A stretch of 63,749 nt of DNA from Kofleriaceae bacterium (GTDB taxonomy: Bacteria; Myxococcota_A; Polyangia; Haliangiales; Haliangiaceae), in the NCBI GenBank assembly GCA_025357755.1, contig JANXOP010000365.1:1-63749 (forward strand), read 5' to 3'. The notes beneath the pieces were generated by a model, which worked only from the letters and a program-made list of their open reading frames with translations, ran no database searches and had not been told where the DNA came from. The translations under genes were made by a program, and so were the position numbers. Shown here piece by piece: positions 10,697-20,250 of the stretch. Position 1 is the stretch's first letter. Each line of letters starts with the position of its first letter.

Positions 10697-11676
10697 TGAT
10701 GCTTCTTGCCGGTCGCTTTGCCGGTGGCCTTGCCGTTCGCTTTGGTCGGCTTGATCAGCTTCGGCACCGGAATCGGCTTGCGAGGGCGCGGCAGCGCACC
10801 GGGCGCGCCGAACATAGGATCGACGCCGCGATCGGCGCAGGCCCAGAGCGACGTGACGATCGCGAGATCCGCGAGCGTGCGCCGGCTCATCGAGGACGGG
10901 ATCACGAGCCCGTAGGTCTCGCAGACGAACCGCAGATCCTTGAGCACGCGGCCGACCTCATCGTGGCTGACATCGCCGTGCCAGTACACGACCCGCGTCA
11001 TCAACAACTCGGCGTTGCGGCGCAAGAACTCGCCCATCGAGAGCGGCTCGGCGATCCGGAGCGACGGGGGTTTGCAGATCTCGAGGAGGTCCTCGAGGTA
11101 CTCGTTCCAGTGACCGGCGAGGAGGCGATTTTCTGGCCGTCGGAGAAACTTCACGCGCTCGACGGAGAAGTCGGCTTTGACCGTGGTGCGAAACCGCGGC
11201 TTCACGGCCATCAGGTCGTAGAGCACTGGCGGTTCGGTCTTCGAGTAATCGGTGTCGCGATAGCGCCACCACTTGCGGAGCTGCGGCCAGGTCTGGATCG
11301 CGAGCACCGGGTTGCGATTCGAATCGACGATCACGAACCGGTCGCCTTCCGCGCGAAGCACGGTGATCCAGTGCGTCCACTCGTCCACGCACAGCAGCAC
11401 CGGAGTCTGATCGCGGAGGTACTTGATCAGCAGCTTGCGCGCTTGTTCCGGATCGCTGCGGCGCTCGAGGATCAGGTCGCTATCGAACTGACGTGCGGCA
11501 CGCGCGAGTTGGATCTCGTCCGTGCCCGACCACCAGTGGGTCTTCGCGGTCTGCGCGACATGCGTGACGTCGACCATCCGGCCGAGAGCGAGCAGCGCAT
11601 GTTTCAGCGCGAACGGGCCGCACGTCCACTCGTTCGGTTGCGGGTAAAACCCCGGTCCGGCGAGCGACTCGGCCAC
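10693..11676 (-). CDS. C39-like cysteine peptidase-family protein
   Basis: Encodes 327 residues. The N-terminal 130 residues resemble the papain-like C39 fold: NEWTCGPFALKHALLALG (Cys 19), EWTHWITVL (His 102) and FVIVDSN (Asp 118) give a complete Cys-His-Asp triad in the right order. The remaining 200 residues are unassigned and end in a Lys-rich tail (KANGKATGKATGKKHH) that could bind nucleic acid or membranes. There is no signal peptide or transporter, unlike bacteriocin-processing C39 peptidases, so a cytoplasmic housekeeping or regulatory role is more likely. Its stop overlaps the convergent gene's stop by 4 nt. Confidence 0.65.
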   Translation of the reverse strand: MAESLAGPGFYPQPNEWTCGPFALKHALLALGRMVDVTHVAQTAKTHWWSGTDEIQLARAARQFDSDLILERRSDPEQARKLLIKYLRDQTPVLLCVDEWTHWITVLRAEGDRFVIVDSNRNPVLAIQTWPQLRKWWRYRDTDYSKTEPPVLYDLMAVKPRFRTTVKADFSVERVKFLRRPENRLLAGHWNEYLEDLLEICKPPSLRIAEPLSMGEFLRRNAELLMTRVVYWHGDVSHDEVGRVLKDLRFVCETYGLVIPSSMSRRTLADLAIVTSLWACADRGVDPMFGAPGALPRPRKPIPVPKLIKPTKANGKATGKATGKKHH

Positions 11677-11743
11677 AGAGGGACTCTAGCCCAACCTCAG
11701 GACCTTCGCGCCTCTCCATCTGGTGCATTAAAGCCGAAAAGAA

Positions 11744-12112
11744 TCAGTTGTTTGTCGACCGCTGCCAGCGACGTCCCACGAGGATCGACTCGCGGGGGTG
11801 AGCCTCGATCATCCGCCGCCAACGCTCGAACGCCAGGCCGTGAGCCGACTCGGCGGCGGCCCGTGCCATCGCCTCGAGCAGGAACCGGCGCTGGGCCTCG
11901 AAATGCTCAGGAGTCCAAGCAATATCGCCTACATCGAAGGCTGGACCACAGCCTGCGCGGAGCTCGAGCCACTCGATGAGCTCGTGCTCCCAGCGGGCCT
12001 TGGCGAATGGCCGGGCCTGGTTCGCCGTGGCTCGCAGCATCTCCACCGCGACGTCGTCCGCGACGATCATCTCGGCGCCCGCACCGAGGCGCTGATTGGA
12101 GAACACCACCAT
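11744..12112 (-). CDS. Conserved-looking protein, unknown function
   Basis: Encodes 122 residues starting MVVFSNQRLGAGAEMIVADD. The frame stays open upstream, but codon character changes at this ATG, which also clears the upstream gene. It is soluble, helix-rich, with several Trp residues (RWEHELIEWLE, DIAWTPEHFEAQRRFL, LAFERWRRMIE). I do not recognise a family. It lies on the same strand between the SUKH-like gene and the C39-like gene. Confidence 0.55.
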   Translation of the reverse strand: MVVFSNQRLGAGAEMIVADDVAVEMLRATANQARPFAKARWEHELIEWLELRAGCGPAFDVGDIAWTPEHFEAQRRFLLEAMARAAAESAHGLAFERWRRMIEAHPRESILVGRRWQRSTNN

Positions 12113-12176
12113 CTCTCGGGACCCTAAACGGCGGGTGTGACAATCGAGTGCCGGTTCTGTTCGTGCCGCGAAACTT

Positions 12177-12878
12177 CTAGCTCCGCAAGACCGTTCGCGG
12201 CAGCCCGAGATGATCGAGCAGCTGCGTACACCGGACACACGGCGCGACCGGTTGATCGGCAGCGAACAGCGGGCCCTCGTTCGCGATCGCGATCGCCCCC
12301 GGTCCCAGAGCCGCGATCGCCTCGGCGAGCTGCTCGCCATCGAGGCCGCCGGCCGGCAAGCCGAGCCGCTGCTCCTGCACCGCGAAGTATCCGGCGAGCG
12401 CATTCGCCAGCGCGCAGCGGCCCGCCGGGACGAAGCTCTCTGGCAGCTCCGCACGTGCGAGCCGATCGATCCAATCGACGTAGTACGCGGTGAAGCTCGC
12501 GTACATCGGCGCGACGAGCCCGACCCCGCGTGCATCGATCCACACTTGATCCTGCGAGTCACCGTCGAGCGGAATCACGGCCGCGTACCCGCAGCCGAGG
12601 TGCGCGATCGGTTGTGCGAGCTTCCATGCCGTCACCCCGCGGGCGGCGGCGATCGGTGGCGTGGTCGTCGGCAAGAGGCCGTAGTACGGGCCGACGCCCC
12701 CACTCGCGATCGTGGTCGCGTATGCGCGGAGCTCCTCGGGCAACGCCATCGCCTCCAGCTCGTCCATCACGGGCGCGAGCGCGTAGCGATGGTTCGCCGC
12801 GCCGAAACGCAAGAGGTCCGGATCCGCCGCGGTGAGTGCGGCGAGGGTCTCGCGCAGCGTGGTGAAGAAGTCATTCAC
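12177..12878 (-). CDS. SMI1/KNR4 (SUKH)-like protein
   Basis: Encodes 233 residues from a GTG at 12878 that overlaps the end of the YjbQ gene by 8 nt. The segment LPEELRAYATTIASGGVGPYYGLLP matches the SMI1/KNR4 (SUKH superfamily) signature, in which LPxxLR and GGxGPxYGL are typical. SUKH proteins often act as immunity proteins against secreted nuclease toxins, but many are housekeeping. Here the neighbour is YjbQ and no toxin is nearby, so immunity is not supported. The C-terminus has a CxxC pair (APCVRCTQLLDHLGLP). Confidence 0.65.
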   Translation of the reverse strand: MNDFFTTLRETLAALTAADPDLLRFGAANHRYALAPVMDELEAMALPEELRAYATTIASGGVGPYYGLLPTTTPPIAAARGVTAWKLAQPIAHLGCGYAAVIPLDGDSQDQVWIDARGVGLVAPMYASFTAYYVDWIDRLARAELPESFVPAGRCALANALAGYFAVQEQRLGLPAGGLDGEQLAEAIAALGPGAIAIANEGPLFAADQPVAPCVRCTQLLDHLGLPRTVLRS

Positions 12879-13290
12879 CGAGGATCGTGACCGTGATCTT
12901 TCGCGTGTGTGGCGCCGTGCGGTGCTCCCACAGATACAGGCCCTGCCACACGCCGAGCTCGAGCTTGCCGTCGAGGATCGGGACGCCGATCGAGGTCTGG
13001 GTGAGCACACTGCGCACGTGCCCGGGCATGTCGTCGGGACCTTCGTCGTCGTGTGCGAACATCTTGTCGCCATCGGGAACGAGCTTCGCCATGAACCGCT
13101 CGAGGTCCGCGCGTACCGACGGGTCGGCATTCTCGCTGATGATCAGCGACGCACTTGTATGGTGGATGAACACCGTTGCGAGGCCTTGTTTGACTCGGCT
13201 CTCACGCACGATCCGCGCGACTTGTTGCGTGATGTCGTAGGTGCCCCGCTTCGAGGTCGGAACTGTCAGCTCGCCGCGATGAACCATCAC
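12871..13290 (-). CDS. yjbQ: YjbQ family (UPF0047) protein
   Basis: Encodes 139 residues, the usual family length. Signatures present are FIHHTSASLIISENADPSV, FAHDDEGPDDMPGHVRSVLT and LELGVWQGLYLWEHR. YjbQ proteins have weak thiamine-phosphate synthase activity and are annotated as secondary thiamine-phosphate synthase enzymes; their true physiological role is unsettled. Cytoplasmic. A second Met directly follows the first, so the start could be 3 nt later. The downstream SUKH-like gene overlaps it by 8 nt, indicating a two-gene operon. Confidence 0.9.
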   Translation of the reverse strand: MMVHRGELTVPTSKRGTYDITQQVARIVRESRVKQGLATVFIHHTSASLIISENADPSVRADLERFMAKLVPDGDKMFAHDDEGPDDMPGHVRSVLTQTSIGVPILDGKLELGVWQGLYLWEHRTAPHTRKITVTILGE

Positions 13291-13331
13291 CTGCGTTATA
13301 CTCCGACGGTGATTCGCTGGCGCCTAGCTAA

Positions 13332-16300
13332 CTAACGCGGCGGTGGCGAGGCTTCGAGGATCGCCGATCCGGCGGTGTCGGACGCGACCAGGATCGCGAA
13401 CCGCTCGACGCGATCGAGATCATCGGTCGACAGCGTCGCGTAGTCGAACCAGCCGCGCAGATCGGTGTAGCCGTCCTTGTAAAACGCGACCTGGCCGCTG
13501 CGGTTGCGCGCGTACACCTTGATGTACGTCGCCGGCAGCGCTCCACCTGCCGTGCGCTGCACGCGGATCTGACCGTACTGCTGGGCGACGTTCGCGGTGA
13601 GCTCGTTCGCGTAGTGGATCTTGGCCTTGCGCAGCCCCGCGCCGACCGCCTCGACGACGACGTTCTTGCCACGCAGGTGGGTCGGCCACGGTACGCGCTG
13701 CTCGGTCGAGGGTCTCGTGATCGCCTCGCGATGGCCAGGCTCGATGAACGAGAACCTCGAAACATCGCTCTGCACGAACGGCTGGCGCGAGAACAGCAGC
13801 TCGATGTCCATCTCGAAGTAGCGCAGCTCGATCGCGTCGACGAACTGCTGGTGGATCATCGCACCGTCGCGATCGAGCGAGAGCTCGAACGTGGGCTGGC
13901 GCGCGGCCAGCTCGTTCTGCTGTTGCTCGCGATGCTTCGGATCGGCTACCTGCGTCGCGCTACCCGTGATCTCGTCGAGCATGTTCGCGAGCGCGGCGAA
14001 GCGCGTGCGCCAGCGATCGACCGGGTGTTCGCGCCAGGGCAGGACGAGCTCGCGAGCGCGGATCGTATCGCCGGTCAGGCAGGCGACGTACGCGGCAAGG
14101 TACGCGTGCTGGAGCTTCTCGGTCACGGTATTCGGTTCGACGCGCGCGAGCATCCCGAGCGTCTCCTCGGGGCGGTCTTGCGCGGCGAGGTAGCTCGTCG
14201 CGACGAGCAGGTCGTCGTTCGTCGGCTTCGGGCGGTGCGCGACGAGCTCGAGGAACGCGCGGTATTGCTGCGCGAGGCCATCGTTCAAGATTCGTAACTT
14301 CGAGCCGAGGCGATGCGCGCGCGCGTTGACGAGCGGCGAGAGCTCGAGGTGCTCGTACGTGCCGAGTTGCTCGTCATCCGAGCCGATCATCTCCTGGACC
14401 GGGCCGGCGTCCTCGAGATCCCGAGCGCGCAGCCACGCGCGGATCCGCGGCGTATCGCGATGGCGTAGCGCGTACGCCCACACCTCGGCGACGTACACGC
14501 GGCGCTGCTCGAGCGCCGCGAGGATCATCACGTACGCCGTGCGATCGCGGAGCCGCCACAGCAACTTCGAGGTATCGATCGCGGCGAGGTTTTCGCGCTC
14601 GAGGAACGCGACGACATCCTGGATCGCGCCCGCTTGCGAGACCGAGGCCCACGACAGCGGATCAGCAGCCGCACCACTCGCCGTGACCTCGATGATCGGC
14701 TTCGGCGCTGCCGCGACGATCTGCTCGCCGCGGCTCACGTGGACTGGGAAGTGCGCGTACGTCCCGGGAGACGGGAAGTAGAACGAATACTCGTGGCCGT
14801 GCGTGCCGTACGGCGCGAGCGCGATCTCGATTGTCTGTGTCGTCCGCGTGCCGGCAACCGCGATGCTGCCGCGCGGAATCTGCACGAGTGCGGCGATCCG
14901 CTGGCGCGAGCTCGTCGGATTCGCGAGCACGATCAGGCTCGTGTAGACCACGCCGGCAGCGAACGCGCCGGTCACGTACTTGTCAGTCTGCTCGCCATCA
15001 TCAAAGCGATAGCGATCGTCGGCGCGCACGTAGGTCTGGCCGACGACCAGCGGTGCGCCACCGGCCACGAGAGGCGCATCGACGAGTTGCGACGAACCTG
15101 CGAGCGAGTTGCCGGAGGCCGTGAGCGTGAGGGAGGGACCTTCGGCGACCATCGCGTGCGGGGTCGCGACGAACGGCAGATCGATGATCGCGAGGGCGCA
15201 CATCGCTTCGGCGAACGAGTGCGCCGCGAGGCCGAGCCACGGCGAGAGCATCAGGTCCGTGGTCGAGGTCGCGTAGTCGCGCCACAGCTTGTTCGCCAAG
15301 ATCATCTCGGCGTTGCTCTGCGCCGGCGTGCGGTGCCACCAGTTGTGCTCCGCCCACTCCTGCGTCTTGTCGGCGCCACGGAACATCGGCTTCTCGGCGT
15401 CCCGGCGCGAGACATCGGCCTGCATGAAATCATCGTCGCCACCACCACCACGCTCGCGCATCAGCTCGCTGGGCGCTTCGTCACGCATGGTTTCGGATTC
15501 CATCTTCTTCGCGGCCTTCGGCGCAGGGCTCGGCGGCGCGCTGCGCGCCATCTCCATCGCCATCATCGGCATCGCGGCGGGTGGCGGCGGCGGCGCGGCA
15601 GCCTCGGCCGCAGCGAAGGCCGAGCTCTGCAGCTCGGCGAGGTCGCTATCTCCCTCGAGTGCCGAGGCGCCGAGCAGCGTCTCGACGAGCCTGGTCTCGG
15701 CGGAGGGATCCGGCGCGGCGATCGAGACACGATCCGCGAGGATCCGTGCGAGCGCGGGTTCTGCGGTCAGTCGCCGCCCGAGGAGCGCGAGCTCGAAGGC
15801 ATTGAGCCGCTCGAGCTCGCGCGGCTCGAGATATGGCGCGAGATCCGCGCGAAGCAGCCAGTGATCGACGAACGTCTTCGTTCGCTTGTACGCGAGATAC
15901 GGCTTCACGACGCCGTCGAAGAAAGGCCGATCCTTGAAGTAAAGGAACAGATGGAGCTCGTGGCACGCGTACTTCGAGTAGTGCTCGCGCCGCTCGGTCT
16001 CGGTCATCGTATGCCAGCGCGTGATCCACGCGAACTCGCGCAGGTCGTCGTCATCCTCGAGTGCGAGCAGATAGGCGTGTGCACGCTCGAGCGAATCGAG
16101 CAGGTGCAGCTTTGCCGTCGCGAGGTCCGCGATCTCCAGCACCTCCCCAGCGCGGAGTGGCACGATCGTCTTCTTCTGCAGGGCGTGGCGATCCGGATCG
16201 AGCGCGACGCGCAAGCGTAGATCGCGCGGCTCGAGGGGCTGCTCGGCGAGCCACGCGCGGCGCAGTAACGAACCTGCCGGATCGTCGATGATCACCGTCA

Positions 16301-19300
16301 CCGCGGTCGCACGGCCGAGGTCGGCGAGCGGCACGCTCACGACTCCATCTTTCGGTACGAGGTTCGCGAGCACGACCGGGGCTTCGGCGAGGAAGTCGTA
16401 GCCCGGGTAGGCCTCGGTGGTCGCCGCCGAACCGAGCTGCTGCCGCTGCGCGGCGGACGAGCGATCCGCAGAACGCGCCCGCGTACTGCCGACACCGAAG
16501 GCACCACCACCGCGCGGTGTGGCGAGCGTCGTCATGGTCTCGCGGCGTGCCCACGGATTGAGCAGCAAGCTCGGCTTATCGAGGAGGACGCCCGGAAAGC
16601 GTTTCGCCGTGCGGCGGTCGAGGATGTAGCGATATTCGTCGCCGAGCTCGCGACCCGAGACATAGCTCACGCCACGCTCGCCATCGGTGCGCATCCCGCT
16701 CGAACGCCAGTCGCGATACAGCTCTCCGATCGCGGTCGGCACGAACCGCCGCGCGATCACGTGGACGCGCGTCCTGGGCGACACGCGATCGAGCTTCACG
16801 GTCAGGGCGTCCGTCACCACGAGCTCGCGGATCACGGGCGCTGCCCGCGAGAGCTCGACCACCAGGCCGCGTGTGATCGCCGCGCCTTGCGCGATCGCGA
16901 TCGGCTCGATCACCGTGATGCGCACGGGCAGGAGGCCCGCGCCGCGCACCTGATACTCGCCGACCGGCAGCTTGCCGATCGAGACGCCACTCTCGAGCGG
17001 CGTGAGCTCCGCCGCGACATGGCGGATCGGAACGTTCGCGCGGAGCTCGACGAGCGAGAGCCGTCGCACGAGCTCGAGCGACGTGCGACTCGGCGGCACG
17101 GGAAGGATCACGTCGCGACCGTGCACCGCGACCACGTCGGGCTCGCGCTGTTCGGCATCGTCGGTGATCCAGGTCTGCGAGCCCGATCCGAGAGTGGCGC
17201 GGATCTGCTGCACGCCCGGTAACTCGCCGAGCTCGATCCGGCCCCGCGCATCGGTGGCGAGCTCGAAGGTAACTTCGGTCCGTGCCCAGCGATGGACGAG
17301 CATCACGCTCACGGGGCGCTGCGCACGCGGCTCACCCGATTTGCCGAGCGCCGAGATCACCCAACCCTTCGTGGTGCGAGCGAGATACAGAGCCTCGGTC
17401 GCATAGGTGCCGTACATTTGCGCGACGTCGACGCTGGCCGAACCGGTGAGCTCCTCTTCGCTCTGCCGGCTGACCACCTTCACGCGCCCGCGCACCGTGA
17501 CCGCGATCTGTGCGACATCGTCGCCGAGCGGGAGCTCGAGCACGGCCGCTCGGTCGTCCGAGAGCACGAGCGGTTGCGACTTCGTCGTCGCGATCGCGTG
17601 GCGATCGGTGTTCGTGATCTCCCACGTGGGGTGCTCGAGGAGCGCGAGCGAGACCGGCACATTCGCGCAGCTCAACCGCACGCGCGCGATCGCCTTCGCG
17701 GTGCGCCCGGCGACGAGTTGCTGGCGATCGAGCACGAGATCGAGCGTGAGCGCGTAGCTCTCGGCCGCGAGGTTTCGGCTCTCGACCTGCGCGAGATCAC
17801 CGTGCATCAACAGCATCGGCACCACGCCGGGATTCGTCGAGAACGGCACCGCGAACGTGCCATCGGCATCCGCGATGTACTCGCGCTCGCCGATCCACGC
17901 GCGTGCGCCTGGCAACAGCGCGCCGGTCTCGTCGAGCACCGCGATCACCGTGCCTGCTGCACCCGTACGTGCGACATGGCGCAGCCGGCCCTTGTGGATC
18001 ACCGCGCGGCTCGAGATCCCATTGCCGATCAGGTCGACGACGTACGTACCCGCAGGCGCGCACATCGGTAGGTCGATCCGGCGGCGTACCCTGCGCACGG
18101 GAGGCTCGGTGAGCCGCATCGCGATCTCGTGGCTCGCGGCCAGACCATCGAGATCGAGATCTGTCCCGACCTCCTTCTTCTGGTGCTGGAAGTACGCGAG
18201 CGGATCGACGCGGAACACCTTCACTACCAGCTCGGGCACGTTCTTCACGTCGACATCGAGCGCGACCGACGCGACCGAATCGAACCGTGTCGGATTGTGA
18301 AGGCACCAGGCGAGCTCGATCCGCTCGCGGACTTCGGCGGCACGCGCCGGTCCGAGCGTGCGCGTCGCGCGCTCGCTATCGCCGATGCCGGCGAGCAAGC
18401 GTGCCTCGGCAACGACCCCTTCGAACCAGTCACGATCGAGCCACTGCGCGTAGCGGTCAGCATTCGCGAGGTCACGGCGCAACAGGTCGCGCACGAGCTC
18501 CTCGTCGCTGCCCGAGGTAGGCAGACCGGTGACGTTCGTAAAATCGGCCGATCCCGAGACCACTTCTTCGTCACGCGTCGCGCGTGTGATGGTCCAGATC
18601 GAGTTGCGCGGCAGCCGCAACAGCTCCTCGAACAGCGCCGGATCGACCGCGGCGTCGCGCCGGCGATGTGCATCGAGCAGGTGCCACAGCACGTGCGCCT
18701 TCAGGTTGTTCGACGCCGGCGGCAGCGTCGCGACGAAGTGCCAGATCTCGACGAGATAGGCCTCGCGCGCCTGGAGATCGAGCGCCAGCTCGATCTCGCT
18801 CAGCGGTCGCATCCGGCGGATCACCGCATCGATCCACGCGCGCACCGTGAGCAGCTCTTCGCGCTGCTCGGCGATCTCGCGCAGCTGCGTGAGCGTGAGC
18901 TCTTGGTGGATCTGGGCGTTACTGAACAGGTTGCCGCGCACCTCGAGGTCCGCGACGATCAACTGCGCGAGCTGGGGTGCGGGCGTGTGATGGATGCGGC
19001 GCAGCAGCGCATTGCGTCGCGTCGAATCGAGCTTCTCCTCGAACAGTTCGTAGAGACCTTCGTCGGTGACCTGCGAGAGGTCGCTCGAATACTCGACGGC
19101 GCGCCGCAACAGCGCGGCCGGATCGAACATCCCCGGTGCGAGGCGCGTGGGCCGCGTCGGATCGATCTCGGCAACCTCGGCTTCGTGATCGTGCGAGACG
19201 CCCAGCCGATCACGGAGCTCGTCGGCCGCGCTGTTCGGATCGCGCATCACGCGATACATCAGCTGGCGCACTTCGAGCCGCTCGAGTCGCTGGTCGCGGC

Positions 19301-19472
19301 CGTGGCGTTCGGGCCATGCATCGATGATGCGTTGTGCCTCGTCGAGGGCGCCGCGCTGTTGCGCGTGCAAGCCCGTGAAATAGTCGTGGTCTTCGCTACC
19401 GGGCAGGAGCTGCGCGAGCGCCGCAGGTCGGTCCGTAGATAAGGCGAGGGCCTCGAGGATTTCCAGATCCAT
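13332..19472 (-). CDS. Giant protein with macroglobulin-like and helical repeat regions
   Basis: Encodes 2,046 residues, the largest gene in the window. No signal peptide is visible. The first ~430 residues are helical. A long beta-rich middle follows, with segments such as VLDETGALLPGARAWIGERE, YIADADGTFAVPFSTNPG and FELATDARGRIELGELPGVQ that resemble the bait/MG-domain style of bacterial alpha-2-macroglobulins. No CxEQ thioester motif is seen. Residues about 1285-1355 are a Pro/Ala/Met-rich spacer with acidic and Gly-rich parts. The C-terminus (TYIKVYARNRSGQVAFYKDG, then YTDLRGWFDYATLSTDDLDR) looks like a conserved module of giant uncharacterised proteins. The function is unknown. It is divergent from the extensin-like gene. 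Confidence 0.75.
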   Translation of the reverse strand: MDLEILEALALSTDRPAALAQLLPGSEDHDYFTGLHAQQRGALDEAQRIIDAWPERHGRDQRLERLEVRQLMYRVMRDPNSAADELRDRLGVSHDHEAEVAEIDPTRPTRLAPGMFDPAALLRRAVEYSSDLSQVTDEGLYELFEEKLDSTRRNALLRRIHHTPAPQLAQLIVADLEVRGNLFSNAQIHQELTLTQLREIAEQREELLTVRAWIDAVIRRMRPLSEIELALDLQAREAYLVEIWHFVATLPPASNNLKAHVLWHLLDAHRRRDAAVDPALFEELLRLPRNSIWTITRATRDEEVVSGSADFTNVTGLPTSGSDEELVRDLLRRDLANADRYAQWLDRDWFEGVVAEARLLAGIGDSERATRTLGPARAAEVRERIELAWCLHNPTRFDSVASVALDVDVKNVPELVVKVFRVDPLAYFQHQKKEVGTDLDLDGLAASHEIAMRLTEPPVRRVRRRIDLPMCAPAGTYVVDLIGNGISSRAVIHKGRLRHVARTGAAGTVIAVLDETGALLPGARAWIGEREYIADADGTFAVPFSTNPGVVPMLLMHGDLAQVESRNLAAESYALTLDLVLDRQQLVAGRTAKAIARVRLSCANVPVSLALLEHPTWEITNTDRHAIATTKSQPLVLSDDRAAVLELPLGDDVAQIAVTVRGRVKVVSRQSEEELTGSASVDVAQMYGTYATEALYLARTTKGWVISALGKSGEPRAQRPVSVMLVHRWARTEVTFELATDARGRIELGELPGVQQIRATLGSGSQTWITDDAEQREPDVVAVHGRDVILPVPPSRTSLELVRRLSLVELRANVPIRHVAAELTPLESGVSIGKLPVGEYQVRGAGLLPVRITVIEPIAIAQGAAITRGLVVELSRAAPVIRELVVTDALTVKLDRVSPRTRVHVIARRFVPTAIGELYRDWRSSGMRTDGERGVSYVSGRELGDEYRYILDRRTAKRFPGVLLDKPSLLLNPWARRETMTTLATPRGGGAFGVGSTRARSADRSSAAQRQQLGSAATTEAYPGYDFLAEAPVVLANLVPKDGVVSVPLADLGRATAVTVIIDDPAGSLLRRAWLAEQPLEPRDLRLRVALDPDRHALQKKTIVPLRAGEVLEIADLATAKLHLLDSLERAHAYLLALEDDDDLREFAWITRWHTMTETERREHYSKYACHELHLFLYFKDRPFFDGVVKPYLAYKRTKTFVDHWLLRADLAPYLEPRELERLNAFELALLGRRLTAEPALARILADRVSIAAPDPSAETRLVETLLGASALEGDSDLAELQSSAFAAAEAAAPPPPPAAMPMMAMEMARSAPPSPAPKAAKKMESETMRDEAPSELMRERGGGGDDDFMQADVSRRDAEKPMFRGADKTQEWAEHNWWHRTPAQSNAEMILANKLWRDYATSTTDLMLSPWLGLAAHSFAEAMCALAIIDLPFVATPHAMVAEGPSLTLTASGNSLAGSSQLVDAPLVAGGAPLVVGQTYVRADDRYRFDDGEQTDKYVTGAFAAGVVYTSLIVLANPTSSRQRIAALVQIPRGSIAVAGTRTTQTIEIALAPYGTHGHEYSFYFPSPGTYAHFPVHVSRGEQIVAAAPKPIIEVTASGAAADPLSWASVSQAGAIQDVVAFLERENLAAIDTSKLLWRLRDRTAYVMILAALEQRRVYVAEVWAYALRHRDTPRIRAWLRARDLEDAGPVQEMIGSDDEQLGTYEHLELSPLVNARAHRLGSKLRILNDGLAQQYRAFLELVAHRPKPTNDDLLVATSYLAAQDRPEETLGMLARVEPNTVTEKLQHAYLAAYVACLTGDTIRARELVLPWREHPVDRWRTRFAALANMLDEITGSATQVADPKHREQQQNELAARQPTFELSLDRDGAMIHQQFVDAIELRYFEMDIELLFSRQPFVQSDVSRFSFIEPGHREAITRPSTEQRVPWPTHLRGKNVVVEAVGAGLRKAKIHYANELTANVAQQYGQIRVQRTAGGALPATYIKVYARNRSGQVAFYKDGYTDLRGWFDYATLSTDDLDRVERFAILVASDTAGSAILEASPPPR

Positions 19473-19504
19473 CGCGGGAGCCTAGCCTGGTAAGGTCGCT
19501 GCCG

Positions 19505-20188
19505 ATGTCGCGTCGTGCCTGGATCGTGCTGGTGATGTCGGCCGGGCAGGCCACCGCGCATCCCCAAAAAGTCGCGCAACCGAAGCGCGGCTATCACGCG
19601 GACAACATGCCGCGCGGCTGGAGCTGGCCGCCGACCCGCACGATGGAAGCCGCCGCGAAAGCCTGCGAAGCGCAGCTCGATGCCCTCGGCGTGACCTGGC
19701 AGAGCGCGAAGCGCGAGGGCCACATCGTCGATGCGGTGCTCGTGCCGGATGGGAAGATCGGCGGCATCGAGTACATCGCCGAATACGCGACGTCCGTGCC
19801 CGTGATGGACTGCCAGCTCGCGGTCGCACTCGCGAACCTCGCGCCGCACCTCTACGACGCAGGCGTGCGCGAAGTCCACGTCGGCAGCACGTATCGCTGG
19901 AGCAAGGTCCGCGTCGGCGGCAAGACCAAGGACCTCCTGTCTCGCCACGCGCTCGGGCTCGCGATGGACGTGGTCTCGTTCGTCGACGACACCGGCCGCG
20001 AGGCAAACGTCGCGAAGGATTACAAGAACGGCGACGAGCTCCTGCTCGACGTCGAGCGCACGGTCAACGACAGTGGCATCTTCCGCACCGTTTTGACCCC
20101 CAAGAACGACCCCGAGTCGCATCACGACCACTTCCATCTCGAAGCGAACCCCGACTACAGCGACCTCGACGACAAGCCGTCCTCGTGA
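19505..20188 (+). CDS. Extensin-like / M15-type peptidase-like exported protein
   Basis: Encodes 227 residues. The N-terminus (MSRRAWIVLVMSAGQATAHP) can act as a signal peptide. The C-terminal half has SRHALGLAMD (His 148, Asp 155) and SHHDHFHLE (His 209, His 211), the zinc-ligand pattern of LAS/M15 D-Ala-D-Ala peptidases and of the extensin-like C domain. It probably acts on peptidoglycan in the periplasm; catalysis is inferred. It is divergent from the giant gene with about 30 bp between starts. Confidence 0.8.
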   Translation: MSRRAWIVLVMSAGQATAHPQKVAQPKRGYHADNMPRGWSWPPTRTMEAAAKACEAQLDALGVTWQSAKREGHIVDAVLVPDGKIGGIEYIAEYATSVPVMDCQLAVALANLAPHLYDAGVREVHVGSTYRWSKVRVGGKTKDLLSRHALGLAMDVVSFVDDTGREANVAKDYKNGDELLLDVERTVNDSGIFRTVLTPKNDPESHHDHFHLEANPDYSDLDDKPSS

Positions 20189-20250
20189 CGCTACATGCAC
20201 AAGAGTTGCAGGTGCTTGCGCGCTTCCGGCGCAGGGCGTAGAGTGACCCC

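Noticed and set aside
12177..13290. Toxin-immunity locus for the SUKH-like protein
   Set aside because: No polymorphic toxin, nuclease domain or secretion signal is found beside it; the only coupled gene is yjbQ.
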